NCBI RefSeq assembly: GCF_019459305.1
Contig: NZ_JAIBES010000140.1
Span: 1 to 40,023 of the forward strand
DNA from: Sphingopyxis sp.
GTDB lineage: Bacteria > Pseudomonadota > Alphaproteobacteria > Sphingomonadales > Sphingomonadaceae
Length of the DNA stretch: 40,023 bases
Direction of reading: 5' to 3'
Under the pieces are notes generated by a model. It was not told the DNA's origin. It saw only the letters and a program-made list of their open reading frames with translations, and searched no databases. Both the position numbers and the translations under genes were made by a program. This document shows positions 17,651 through 25,158 of the stretch, piece after piece; position 1 is the stretch's first letter; each line of letters begins with the position of its first letter.

Positions 17651-17783
17651 GGAAGCACCAAAACGGCGCGGACGGCCGCCCAAAAACGGAGGCGCCATGC
17701 CCCAAACAACCTGAAAACCCACCACCGCAAAAGTGGGGAATTTTACTTTGACATAAGTGGGGAATTTTGCAGTGTCATTGACA
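17645..17783 (+). mobile_element. Terminal fragment of an IS21-family element
   Basis: A short coding tail APKRRGRPPKNGGAMPQTT ends at TGA 17712-17714 and is followed by two direct copies of AAGTGGGGAATTTT, at 17731-17744 and 17755-17768. The piece finishes near TGTCATTGACA (17773-17783). Basic tails followed by tandem GTGGGGAATTTT repeats and a 5'-TG...CA-3' end are typical of IS21-family termini. Only this end is present; istA/istB bodies are absent. It truncates the AidB-like pseudogene, so it probably reflects insertion followed by deletion. Confidence 0.7.
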
Positions 17784-18038
17784 CCAGCCGCCGTCGCCGA
17801 TGCCTTTTGTGCAACCCGGCTAGGTGGCGCCGGGGGCGCGGCGTTCGGCACGCTGCCAGTGGGCGCCGACCAGGACCGCATTCTCGAACGGAGCTTTCAG
17901 GCCGACTGAGACGTGCTGCCGAAAACGGCCGTAGTGCATTTCTAGGCACCCCGCACGCTGCCACCAAGATCTGCTCACCTATCTATAAGCAATATCCAAA
18001 TCTTTGCTCATACTTGAGAGTTGGTTCATTATTGATGC

Positions 18039-18087
18039 GCTCATATATATATGTTATATTTCTCCAGAAATGGACATATATATGAGC
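18039..18087. promoter_or_regulatory. AT-rich inverted repeat over mystery-A start
   Basis: GCTCATATATATATGT at 18039-18054 and ACATATATATGAGC at 18074-18087 form an inverted repeat differing by one extra AT pair in the left arm, with a 19-base spacer. The right arm contains the ATG at 18082 proposed as start of the HTH protein. A bound regulator would block promoter and translation start together. I infer autoregulation by the HTH protein encoded immediately downstream. Confidence 0.65.
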
Positions 18088-18546
18088 GACAGACAAGCCC
18101 AACTCGCCCGGAAAAGCCTCGATAAAAAACTGAACCCGCTCCGCGATGAACGGATCGTCACGCCGCCACGCGGCTGGACGAAAGCGATTCGGGAATCGCT
18201 CGGCATGACCACGCGCCAGCTCGCCGCGCGGATGAACGTGGCTCCCAGCCGTGTGAGCGCGATCGAGAAGGCTGAAACCACCGGTGCCATCACGATGAAG
18301 ACCCTTCGGGATACCGCAGCCGCCCTCGACTGCCAGCTGGTCTATGCCTTCGTACCAACCAAGCCGCTCGACGAGCTTCTCCACGATCAGGCGGCCCGCA
18401 AGGTTCGCAACGAGCTGGCGCATCTCAATCATACGATGCGCCTCGAAAATCAGGCGGTGACGCCAGACGATCTCAACGATGAAGAGCGACGGCTGATCGG
18501 CGTATATCTGACGACGCTCAATCGTCGCTTGTGGGACATGGAATGA
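18082..18546 (+). CDS. Mobile mystery protein A (HTH regulator)
   Basis: A 154-aa protein of the 'mobile mystery protein A' family (TIGR02612-type), always found before a Fic-type protein B. Residues 1-35 are a basic lead (LARKSLDKKLNPLRDERIVT, then PPRGW). An Xre-like HTH follows at about 36-62 (LGMTTRQLAARMNVAPSRVS), then a strand-rich LDCQLVYAFVPTKPLDELL characteristic of the family. It is expected to bind DNA and repress or buffer the pair. The start at 18082 lies within the AT palindrome; an ATG at 18070 adds four residues and is possible. It overlaps gene B by ATGA. The mode of action of the family is not established. Confidence 0.88.
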   Translation: MSDRQAQLARKSLDKKLNPLRDERIVTPPRGWTKAIRESLGMTTRQLAARMNVAPSRVSAIEKAETTGAITMKTLRDTAAALDCQLVYAFVPTKPLDELLHDQAARKVRNELAHLNHTMRLENQAVTPDDLNDEERRLIGVYLTTLNRRLWDME

Positions 18547-19133
18547 GCGATCCTCTTTTCGAAGGGGGTGACGACGCGAACACACCGCTCGAAGCGGAAG
18601 AACGCGAACAGCTCATTCCGTCCTATATCACGACCCGCGCCGAACTGAATGAAGCCGAACTCGCAAACATTGCCGACGCGGTTCGCTGGCTAGGCTCGCG
18701 CAAGCGCGACATTCTTGATCGAGACTTTCTGAACACGCTGCACAAGCGCATGTTCGGCGAAGTCTGGAAGTGGGCCGGCAGGAACCGAACGACACCGCGG
18801 AACATCGGGATCGATGCCTATCGCATCGCGGTCGAACTGCATCAGGTGATCGACGACGCCAAATATTGGGTCGAGCACGCCACGTTCCCGCCCGACGAAA
18901 TCGCGGTGCGGTTCAGCCACCGCGTTGTGGCTATTCATCCCTATCCGAACGGCAACGGGCGTTTCTCGCGCCTGATAGCTGATTTGCTCGCTATTCAGCT
19001 CGGCCAACCACGCTTCACATGGGGCCGGGTCAATCTGGTCGATCCGTCCGCGACGCGAAAGGAGTATATTGCTGCGCTCAAATCCGCCGATGCCGGCCAT
19101 TACGACCATATCATCACCTTTTCACGCGCCTAA
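18543..19133 (+). CDS. Mobile mystery protein B (Fic-domain protein)
   Basis: A 196-aa Fic-fold protein of the 'mobile mystery protein B' family (TIGR02613-type). The Fic loop is H132-PYPNGNGRFSR-143, complete except that the usual Asp/Glu before GNGR is Asn136. That residue normally coordinates Mg2+ and the nucleotide phosphates, so activity may be altered, as in other NGNGR Fic proteins. TTRAELNEAE at 30-39 is a conserved family element at the position of a possible inhibitory helix, but it does not fit the strict [ST]xxxE[GN] pattern. The gene overlaps A by ATGA. The pair behaves like a mobile toxin-antitoxin-style module and sits among IS and pseudogene scraps, consistent with horizontal acquisition. 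Confidence 0.88.
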   Translation: MSDPLFEGGDDANTPLEAEEREQLIPSYITTRAELNEAELANIADAVRWLGSRKRDILDRDFLNTLHKRMFGEVWKWAGRNRTTPRNIGIDAYRIAVELHQVIDDAKYWVEHATFPPDEIAVRFSHRVVAIHPYPNGNGRFSRLIADLLAIQLGQPRFTWGRVNLVDPSATRKEYIAALKSADAGHYDHIITFSRA

Positions 19134-19530
19134 TCGCGCGCGCTCTGGTAACGACGCGCCCGCGGGAAATCGCCGCGGCCCCATGGGGACGCACGTTAGG
19201 CTCTGTGATATCCGACCAAGGCGGCTCCAAAGCTTTCAAGTGATCCCACATATCGCGCGACGGCTCAGCGAAACGCTCGGCCAGGATTCGAGACACAAAT
19301 GCACGCCGGCTTTCCCGATCCACTTCGTTGATCCAACGCAGAGTAGAGTGTCCGTTACCTTGATTTTTACGCACAGAATTGGATCGCCTTCGAACGGCCA
19401 TTCCCTGCGCTTCAATCCGACCGATTTCGTGTAGGTCGATCGAGAGAGCGTGATCAAGGCTCCCATTTCTCTTTGAAATATCCTATCAGTTCCAAGGCTG
19501 CGCGCCAATCTGGACATTCGTGATCACTTC
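19110..19530 (-). pseudogene. Unrecognised, probably frameshifted short gene
   Basis: On the reverse strand, HECPDWRAALELIGYFKEKW ends in TGA around 19455. In another frame, DHALSIDLHEIGRIEAQGMA continues with WINEVDRESRRAFVSRILAE and LKALEPPWSDITE. The two parts read like one natural protein joined by a frameshift. I recognise no family, and no clear start is seen. It fills the 415-base gap between the mystery-B and tetR genes. It could equally be chance open frames in GC-rich DNA. Confidence 0.25.
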
Positions 19531-19548
19531 ACTTATATACCATCCGTT

Positions 19549-20160
19549 ATGGAAATCGAAGCCGCCACCGTCGCGAAAGGCCGTCCGCGCGAGTTCTGCG
19601 TCGATGCGGCGCTGACGGCGGCGCTGCGCGTGTTCTGGTCGAAAGGCTATGAGGGCGCGTCGATGGCCGACCTTACCGAAGCGATGGGGATTACCAAACC
19701 CAGTCTTTACGCCGCGTTCGGCAACAAGGAGGCTTTGTTCAACAAGGCGCTCGACCTGTATGAGCGCGAAAAGACCGATTATATGCGCGCCGCGCTCGAC
19801 GCGCCGACCGCACGCGGGGTGGCCGAGAGGCTGATGTACGGCGCGCTCGACATGTACAGCTGTCCCGAAAATCCCAACGGCTGCCTCGGGGTGATCAACT
19901 CGGTCGCCTGCGGCGCCGAGGCCGAATGCATTCGCCAGGCTGTGCTCGAGCGGGGTGCGACGGCGAAGTGCGCGATGCTCGAACGCTTTGCGCGCGCTAC
20001 GGAAGAGGGCGACTTTCCGCCCGACACCGACGCCGAAGGCCTTGCGGCGTTCCTGATCGCGATGAACCAGGGCATGTCGGTGCAGGCTGGCGCTGGCGCG
20101 ACGCGTGCCGAACTCGAACGGCTCGTCGAAACCAGCCTGAAGCTCTGGTCGGGGCGCTAG
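19549..20160 (+). CDS. TetR family transcriptional regulator
   Basis: A 203-aa one-domain-plus-sensor regulator. The N-terminal HTH spans about 14-60, with FWSKGYEGASMADLTEAMGI and TKPSLYAAFGNKEALFNKAL, a textbook TetR recognition helix region. The sensor domain follows, including SCPENPNGCLGVINSVACGA, a Cys-rich stretch typical of the TetR_C subfamily near RND pumps. The ATG at 19549 follows TATATACCATCCGTT, so promoter and possible operator abut the start. It precedes the RND operon in the same direction by 388 bases and is the likely repressor of that pump. The effector is unknown. Confidence 0.92.
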   Translation: MEIEAATVAKGRPREFCVDAALTAALRVFWSKGYEGASMADLTEAMGITKPSLYAAFGNKEALFNKALDLYEREKTDYMRAALDAPTARGVAERLMYGALDMYSCPENPNGCLGVINSVACGAEAECIRQAVLERGATAKCAMLERFARATEEGDFPPDTDAEGLAAFLIAMNQGMSVQAGAGATRAELERLVETSLKLWSGR

Positions 20161-20547
20161 GAGAAAAATTTTACCAACCGGTACAGAATGGTCTTGACGC
20201 AGCGCATATAGAATTATATACCACTCAGTACATAAATAGTGGCTCTCCCCAGACCGGCCGCCGCACGGCAATGATCGTGCAGCGGCCGGAACCATCATCA
20301 CCGACTATTTTTTCGGGAGCGGGTCCTGTCCCGGTCGGGCGTCCGTTGGCGTTCGTCCGCAAAACATAATGGGGAGCCGGCGCGCGCATTCGTCATGCGC
20401 GTGGCCGGAGGGGCGGTCGTCCTCTTCGCAGAGGGCCGTCCGGCAACGAGGATTTACGACATACCAACCCGGAGGCGTGCTTCCGGGGCTGCAAGCCCTG
20501 CGCCTCGTGCGCGGCGACCGATACGAACGAACAGAAGAGGGCACCTC
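20161..20547 (+). promoter_or_regulatory. Promoter/operator region of RND operon
   Basis: A sigma70-like promoter is visible: TTGACG at 20194-20199, a 17-base spacer and TATACC at 20217-20222 (TATATA at 20215 is the alternative). TACCAACCGGTA just upstream (20172-20183) has TACC/GGTA half-sites, and ATACCACTCAGTAC overlaps the -10. ATACCA also occurs right before the tetR start, so both could be sites for the TetR protein. The remaining 300 bases are a long leader with no convincing gene, although an in-frame extension of the adaptor gene runs through it. The leader ends in AGAAGAGGG before the adaptor ATG. Confidence 0.45.
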
Positions 20548-21819
20548 ATGACCGTCCACACTCCAATCGAAAAGCTCGATCCCGCCGACGCGAGGGTCCG
20601 CCGCGAACTCAAAACATTGCTCCACCCCGCGCGTCGCCGCCGCGCTGCATGGATCGGCGCGTTCCTTGCGCTCGTGGTCGGCGCCTGGTGGTTGCTCCGC
20701 GATGGTGCGCCGCCGGCTGCCGCAGCCCCTGCGCCCGTGCTTACCGTCGCCGCGCCGATCGCGCGCGACGTGACGTTGTGGGACGAATATATTGGCCGCT
20801 TCGAAGCGTCGAAGTCGGTCGAGGTGCGACCGCGCGTGTCTGGCGTGATCACCGCCATTCACTTTACCGACGGCCAGATCGTCCGCCAGGGCCAGCCACT
20901 GTTCACCATCGACCCGCGCCCGTATCGCGCTGCACTGGCCGAAGCGCGCGCTGCGGCCGCCCGCGCGCGCAGCGACCTGGCGCTCGCCCGGCTCGAACTC
21001 GACCGCGCCGGCCACCTTGTCGAAGTCGAAGCGGTGTCGCAGAGCGAGATCGATCGTCTCCGCGCCCGCGTCAACGCTGCCAATGCGGCGCTCGCCGGTG
21101 CCGACGCCCGCATTGCGGCACGCGCGCTCGATGTCGAATTCACCCTCGTCCGTGCGCCGCTGAGCGGCCGCATTTCGGACCGCCAGATCGACGCGGGCAA
21201 CCTCGTGTCGGCGGGCGACGCCGCCGGCACGCTGCTGACCACGATCAACGCCCTCGACCCCGTCCATTTCAACTTTCAGGGATCCGAGGCGCTGTTCCTC
21301 AAGACCAAGCGCGCAGGCGACGAGAAGGGGGCGGCGGTCGAAGTCCGCCTACAGGACGAAAACGATTACCGCTGGAAGGGGCAGCTCGACTTTACCGACA
21401 ATGGCCTCGACCCGCGCTCGGGCACGATCCGCGCCCGCGCCAGCTTCCGCAACCCTGAGATGTTCCTCACCCCTGGCATGTTCGGCAACATGCGCCTGTC
21501 GACGGGCCAGACCGCACGCGCGCTGCTCGTTCCCGCGGCTGCCGTGCAGACCGACCAAGCGCGGAAGATCGTCTATGTCGTGGGCGGGGACGGGATCGTC
21601 TCGGCGAAGCCGGTCGAGCTTGGCCCTGAAGTCGACGGCCTGCGCGTCATCCGCTCGGGCCTGACCCCAACCGACCGCGTCGTGATCAACGGCTACCAGT
21701 TCGCGCGGCCCGGCACCAAGGCGGTGACCAAGGCCGGCAAGGTCGCCGCTGTGGCACCCCCCAAGGGTGCGGCCGTCGCGGTCGAGCCGGTGTCGGCGCA
21801 AGCGACTTTTGCCAGATAA
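20548..21819 (+). CDS. RND efflux periplasmic adaptor subunit
   Basis: A 423-aa membrane-fusion protein joining the RND pump to the outer-membrane channel. A single N-terminal transmembrane anchor lies at about 33-50 (AAWIGAFLALVVGAWWLL). The barrel-sandwich/lipoyl halves are VEVRPRVSGVITAIHFTDGQ and FTLVRAPLSGRISDRQIDAG, separated by a helical hairpin rich in Ala and Arg (ALAEARAAAARARSDLALAR). RNPEMFLTPGMFGNMRLS and LLVPAAAVQTDQARK are typical of the MexE/AcrA branch. I chose the ATG at 20548, with AGAAGAGGG upstream; the longer frame lacks family similarity. It is the first gene of the pump operon. Confidence 0.93.
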   Translation: MTVHTPIEKLDPADARVRRELKTLLHPARRRRAAWIGAFLALVVGAWWLLRDGAPPAAAAPAPVLTVAAPIARDVTLWDEYIGRFEASKSVEVRPRVSGVITAIHFTDGQIVRQGQPLFTIDPRPYRAALAEARAAAARARSDLALARLELDRAGHLVEVEAVSQSEIDRLRARVNAANAALAGADARIAARALDVEFTLVRAPLSGRISDRQIDAGNLVSAGDAAGTLLTTINALDPVHFNFQGSEALFLKTKRAGDEKGAAVEVRLQDENDYRWKGQLDFTDNGLDPRSGTIRARASFRNPEMFLTPGMFGNMRLSTGQTARALLVPAAAVQTDQARKIVYVVGGDGIVSAKPVELGPEVDGLRVIRSGLTPTDRVVINGYQFARPGTKAVTKAGKVAAVAPPKGAAVAVEPVSAQATFAR

Positions 21820-21828
21820 GTAAATTCG

Positions 21829-21903
21829 TCATCCCGGCGAAGGCCGGGATCGCTGCGGTTCATCCATCCCCAACGTCGAGATCCCGGCCTTCGCTAGGAT
21901 GAC
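21829..21903. repeat. REP-like inverted repeat inside efflux operon
   Basis: CGTCATCCCGGCGAAGGCCG (continuing GGATC) at 21829-21853 pairs with its near-complement at 21879-21903, giving a stem of about 25 bp with two mismatches and a loop of about 25 bases. This sequence word is a well-known dispersed repeat of sphingomonad and related alphaproteobacterial genomes. Lying between adaptor and pump genes, it could attenuate transcription or protect the upstream message, changing subunit ratio. Confidence 0.8.
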
Positions 21904-21955
21904 GCGAGGGTTCGAGGTGCCGACTCCGTTTCGATTTCCAGACAGGGGCTTTCCC

Positions 21956-24900
21956 ATGCGCCTATCCCGCTTTTTCATCGACCGGCCGATCTTTGCCGCG
22001 GTGCTCGCCATCATAATTACCATCGTCGGCGCGGTCGCGTATATCGGCCTGCCGGTCTCGCAATATCCCGACATCGTCCCGCCGACGGTGACCGTCACCG
22101 CGACCTATCCGGGCGCGTCGGCCGAGACCGTCGCCGAAACGGTCGCGGCGCCGATCGAACAGGAAATCAACGGCGTCGATAATATGCTGTATATGAGCAG
22201 CCAGTCGACCGGCGACGGCGTTGTGACAATCACCGCGACCTTCAAGATCGGCACCGACCTCGATGCCGCGCAGGTGCTGGTGCAGAACCGCGTCGCGATC
22301 GCGACCCCGCGCCTGCCCGAAACGGTGCAGCGGCTGGGCGTCGTGACGCGCAAGACGTCGCCCGACTTCCTGTTGATCGTCAACCTGGTGTCACCCGACA
22401 AGTCGCTCGATCGCGCCTATATCTCCAATTATGCGCTGACGCAGCTCCGCGATCGCCTCAGCCGGATCGACGGCGTCGGCGACGTACGCCTGTTCGGGAG
22501 CCGCGACTATGCGATGCGGGTGTGGATCGACCCCGGCCGCGCGGCCGCGCTCGACCTGACAGCGGGTGAGATCGTCGCGGCGCTGCGGCGCGAGAATGTG
22601 CAGGTTGCGGCAGGTACGCTCGGCCAGCCGCCGCATGCCAATGGCAGCAGTTTCCAGCTCAGCGTCGAAACGCAAGGCCGCCTGACCGATCCCAACGACT
22701 TCGCCAATATTGTCATCCGTAGCGATGCCGACGGGCGCCAGGTCCGCGTCTCGGACGTCGCGCGCGTCGAGCTTGGCGCATCGGACTATAATTCGAACAC
22801 CTATTTGTCGGGCGACCCGACGGTCATCCTCGCGACATTCCAGCGCCCGGGCTCGAACGCGCTCGCCGCAGCGCAGGAGGTCGAGGCCGAAATGGCGGCG
22901 GCATCGAAAAGCTTCCCCAAGGGGCTCGAATATCGGGTCATCTATAACCCCACCGAATTCATCGCCCAGTCGATCGACGCAGTGATGGAAACGCTGATCG
23001 AGGCGGTGTTCCTCGTCGTTGTCGTGATCCTTGTCTTCCTGCAGAAATGGCGCGCTGCGATCATCCCGGTGCTCGCTATTCCCGTGTCGCTGATCGGGAC
23101 TTTCGTGGTGCTTGCGGCCTTCGGTTACAGTCTCAACAATTTGTCGCTGTTCGGGCTGGTACTCGCGATCGGTATTGTCGTCGACGACGCGATCGTCGTT
23201 GTCGAAAATGTCGAACGCAATCTCGAAAAGGGGATGAGCGCGCTCGAAGCCGCGCGGACCTCGATGGACGAAGTGTCGGGCGCGCTCGTCGCGATCGTCC
23301 TCGTGCTCTGCGCGGTGTTCGTGCCGACCCTGTTCCTCACCGGCCTGTCAGGTGCCTTTTATCAGCAGTTCGCGGTCACGATCTCGACCGCGACGATCAT
23401 CTCGCTCGTCCTGTCGCTCACGCTGTCGCCTGCGCTTGCGGCGATCCTGCTCAAGCCGCACGCCCCGAGCCAGGATGAGGGCTGGTTGATGCAGCGCCTG
23501 CACCGCGCTGGCGACAGCTTCAATCGCAACTTTGAGAAAATGAGCGATGGCTATGCGCGCCTGACCGACAGGTTGGTGCGTGCGCCCAAGAAGATGATGA
23601 TCACCTATGCAGCGCTGATCGCCGCGACCGCGGGCCTGTTCTGGGCGACGCCGACCGGCTTCATCCCCGCGCAGGATCAGGGCTATTTCCTCGTCGTCGC
23701 CAAGCTGCCTTCAGGCGCCTCGGTCGAACGCACCGACGCGGTGCTGAAGAAGGTCGCTGGCCGCGTGTTGCCGATCAAGGGCGTGCTCGGATCGGTGATG
23801 CTCGCGGGCTTCGACGGCCCGTCGCAGACGCTCGCGCCGAACTCGGCCGCCGCCTATTTCCCGCTCAAGTCATTCGAGGAGCGCGGGAAGCTCGGCGTCG
23901 ATTTCGAGGACATCATGAATCAGGCGCGTGCGAACACCGCCGATATCACCGAGGCGCAGATCGTCATCATCCCGCCGCCGCTGATCCAGGGGATCGGTTC
24001 GGCGGGTGGTTACCGGATGATCGTGCAAGATCGCGGCGGAAACGGCTATGCCGCGCTCGCGAACGAGACGAACAATCTGATCGGCAAGGCGAACCAGACC
24101 CCGGGTCTGGCGAACGTCTTCACCTTCTTCGATCCGTCGAACCCGCGCGTGTTTGCCGATATCGACCGGGCGAAGGCGAATATGCTCGGCGTGCCGCCCG
24201 AGCGCGTGTTCGAAGCGTTGCAGGTCTATCTCGGCTCGGCGTTCGTCAACGACTTCAACCTGCTCGGTCGCACCTATCGCGTCACCGCTCAGGCCGATGC
24301 ACCCTATCGCCAGAGCGTCGCCGATATCGCGAACCTTCAGACGCGGTCGAACACGGGAGCGATGGTGCCGGTCGGCTCGGTCGCCAATTTCGAGGACCGC
24401 ACCGGGCCGTACCGCGTCACGCGTTACAATTTGTTCCCGGCGGTCGAGATCGACGGCGACACGGCTCCGGGCGCATCCTCGGGCGCGGCGCTGACGACGA
24501 TGGAAAAGCTTGCTTCGGAATCGTTGCCTGCGGGTTACGGCACCGAATGGACGGGCATCGCCTTCCAGCAAAAGGCGGCGGCGAACACCGCGGGTATCGT
24601 CTTTGCGCTCGCGGTGGTTTTCGTCTTCCTCGTGCTCGCCGCTCAATATGAAAGCCTGATGCTGCCATTGGCGATCATCTTCATCGTCCCGATGTGTCTG
24701 CTCGCGGCGATGGTCGGTGTGAATTTGCGCGGCATGGACAATAATGTGCTGACGCAGATCGGGCTCGTCGTGCTCATCGCGCTGGCGGCGAAGAATGCGA
24801 TTCTGATCGTCGAATTTGCCAAGCAAGCCGAGGAACTGGATGGTTTGTCGCCGGTCGAGGCGGCGGTGCGTGCCGCGCGCGACCGTCTGCGTCCGATCCT

Positions 24901-25147
24901 GATGACCAGCTTCGCCTTCATCCTCGGCGCGGTGCCGCTGTTGATCGCAAGCGGGGCAGGGGCGGAGCTTCGCCAGGCGCTCGGCACCGCCGTCTTCTTC
25001 GGCATGCTCGGCGTGACGGCGTTCGGCCTTATCTTCACCCCGACCTTCTACGTCGTCGCACGCTCGCTCAGCCTTTGGTCGGCCGAACGGCGCGCGCGGC
25101 GCGGGCCGGACGACCATGGGACGGCGCTGCCGGTTCCGGCGGAATAG
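21956..25147 (+). CDS. RND efflux pump permease, HAE1 type
   Basis: A 1063-aa inner-membrane proton/drug antiporter of the AcrB/MexF type. MRLSRFFIDRPIFAAVLAII is the standard start, so I placed the start at the ATG 21956 rather than an upstream in-frame position that overlaps the REP repeat. The proton relay residues D410 and D411 (GIVVDDAIVVVENVER) and K946 (ALAAKNAILIVEF) correspond to AcrB D407, D408 and K940 and are intact. Two large periplasmic loops and twelve hydrophobic spans are evident. The length is normal for the family. It should expel amphiphilic drugs or solvents as a trimer with the adaptor and outer-membrane proteins flanking it; specificity is not readable. Confidence 0.96.
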   Translation: MRLSRFFIDRPIFAAVLAIIITIVGAVAYIGLPVSQYPDIVPPTVTVTATYPGASAETVAETVAAPIEQEINGVDNMLYMSSQSTGDGVVTITATFKIGTDLDAAQVLVQNRVAIATPRLPETVQRLGVVTRKTSPDFLLIVNLVSPDKSLDRAYISNYALTQLRDRLSRIDGVGDVRLFGSRDYAMRVWIDPGRAAALDLTAGEIVAALRRENVQVAAGTLGQPPHANGSSFQLSVETQGRLTDPNDFANIVIRSDADGRQVRVSDVARVELGASDYNSNTYLSGDPTVILATFQRPGSNALAAAQEVEAEMAAASKSFPKGLEYRVIYNPTEFIAQSIDAVMETLIEAVFLVVVVILVFLQKWRAAIIPVLAIPVSLIGTFVVLAAFGYSLNNLSLFGLVLAIGIVVDDAIVVVENVERNLEKGMSALEAARTSMDEVSGALVAIVLVLCAVFVPTLFLTGLSGAFYQQFAVTISTATIISLVLSLTLSPALAAILLKPHAPSQDEGWLMQRLHRAGDSFNRNFEKMSDGYARLTDRLVRAPKKMMITYAALIAATAGLFWATPTGFIPAQDQGYFLVVAKLPSGASVERTDAVLKKVAGRVLPIKGVLGSVMLAGFDGPSQTLAPNSAAAYFPLKSFEERGKLGVDFEDIMNQARANTADITEAQIVIIPPPLIQGIGSAGGYRMIVQDRGGNGYAALANETNNLIGKANQTPGLANVFTFFDPSNPRVFADIDRAKANMLGVPPERVFEALQVYLGSAFVNDFNLLGRTYRVTAQADAPYRQSVADIANLQTRSNTGAMVPVGSVANFEDRTGPYRVTRYNLFPAVEIDGDTAPGASSGAALTTMEKLASESLPAGYGTEWTGIAFQQKAAANTAGIVFALAVVFVFLVLAAQYESLMLPLAIIFIVPMCLLAAMVGVNLRGMDNNVLTQIGLVVLIALAAKNAILIVEFAKQAEELDGLSPVEAAVRAARDRLRPILMTSFAFILGAVPLLIASGAGAELRQALGTAVFFGMLGVTAFGLIFTPTFYVVARSLSLWSAERRARRGPDDHGTALPVPAE

Positions 25148-25158
25148 GGAACAAGATC

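Noticed and set aside
17084..18085. 333-codon open frame running through the AidB relic and the IS21 end
   Set aside because: Only its middle part matches AidB, and it crosses the IS boundary and AT-rich DNA. It is an accidental fusion of relic sequence, not one gene.
20395..20547. Upstream extension of the RND adaptor gene
   Set aside because: It is Arg-rich and without family similarity, whereas the ATG at 20548 has a good Shine-Dalgarno and gives the expected anchor segment.
23870..25117. Long open frame (415 codons) on the strand opposite the RND pump gene
   Set aside because: It is rich in Arg, His, Asp and Gln as expected of an antisense shadow in GC-rich DNA, and it overlaps a clearly conserved pump gene.
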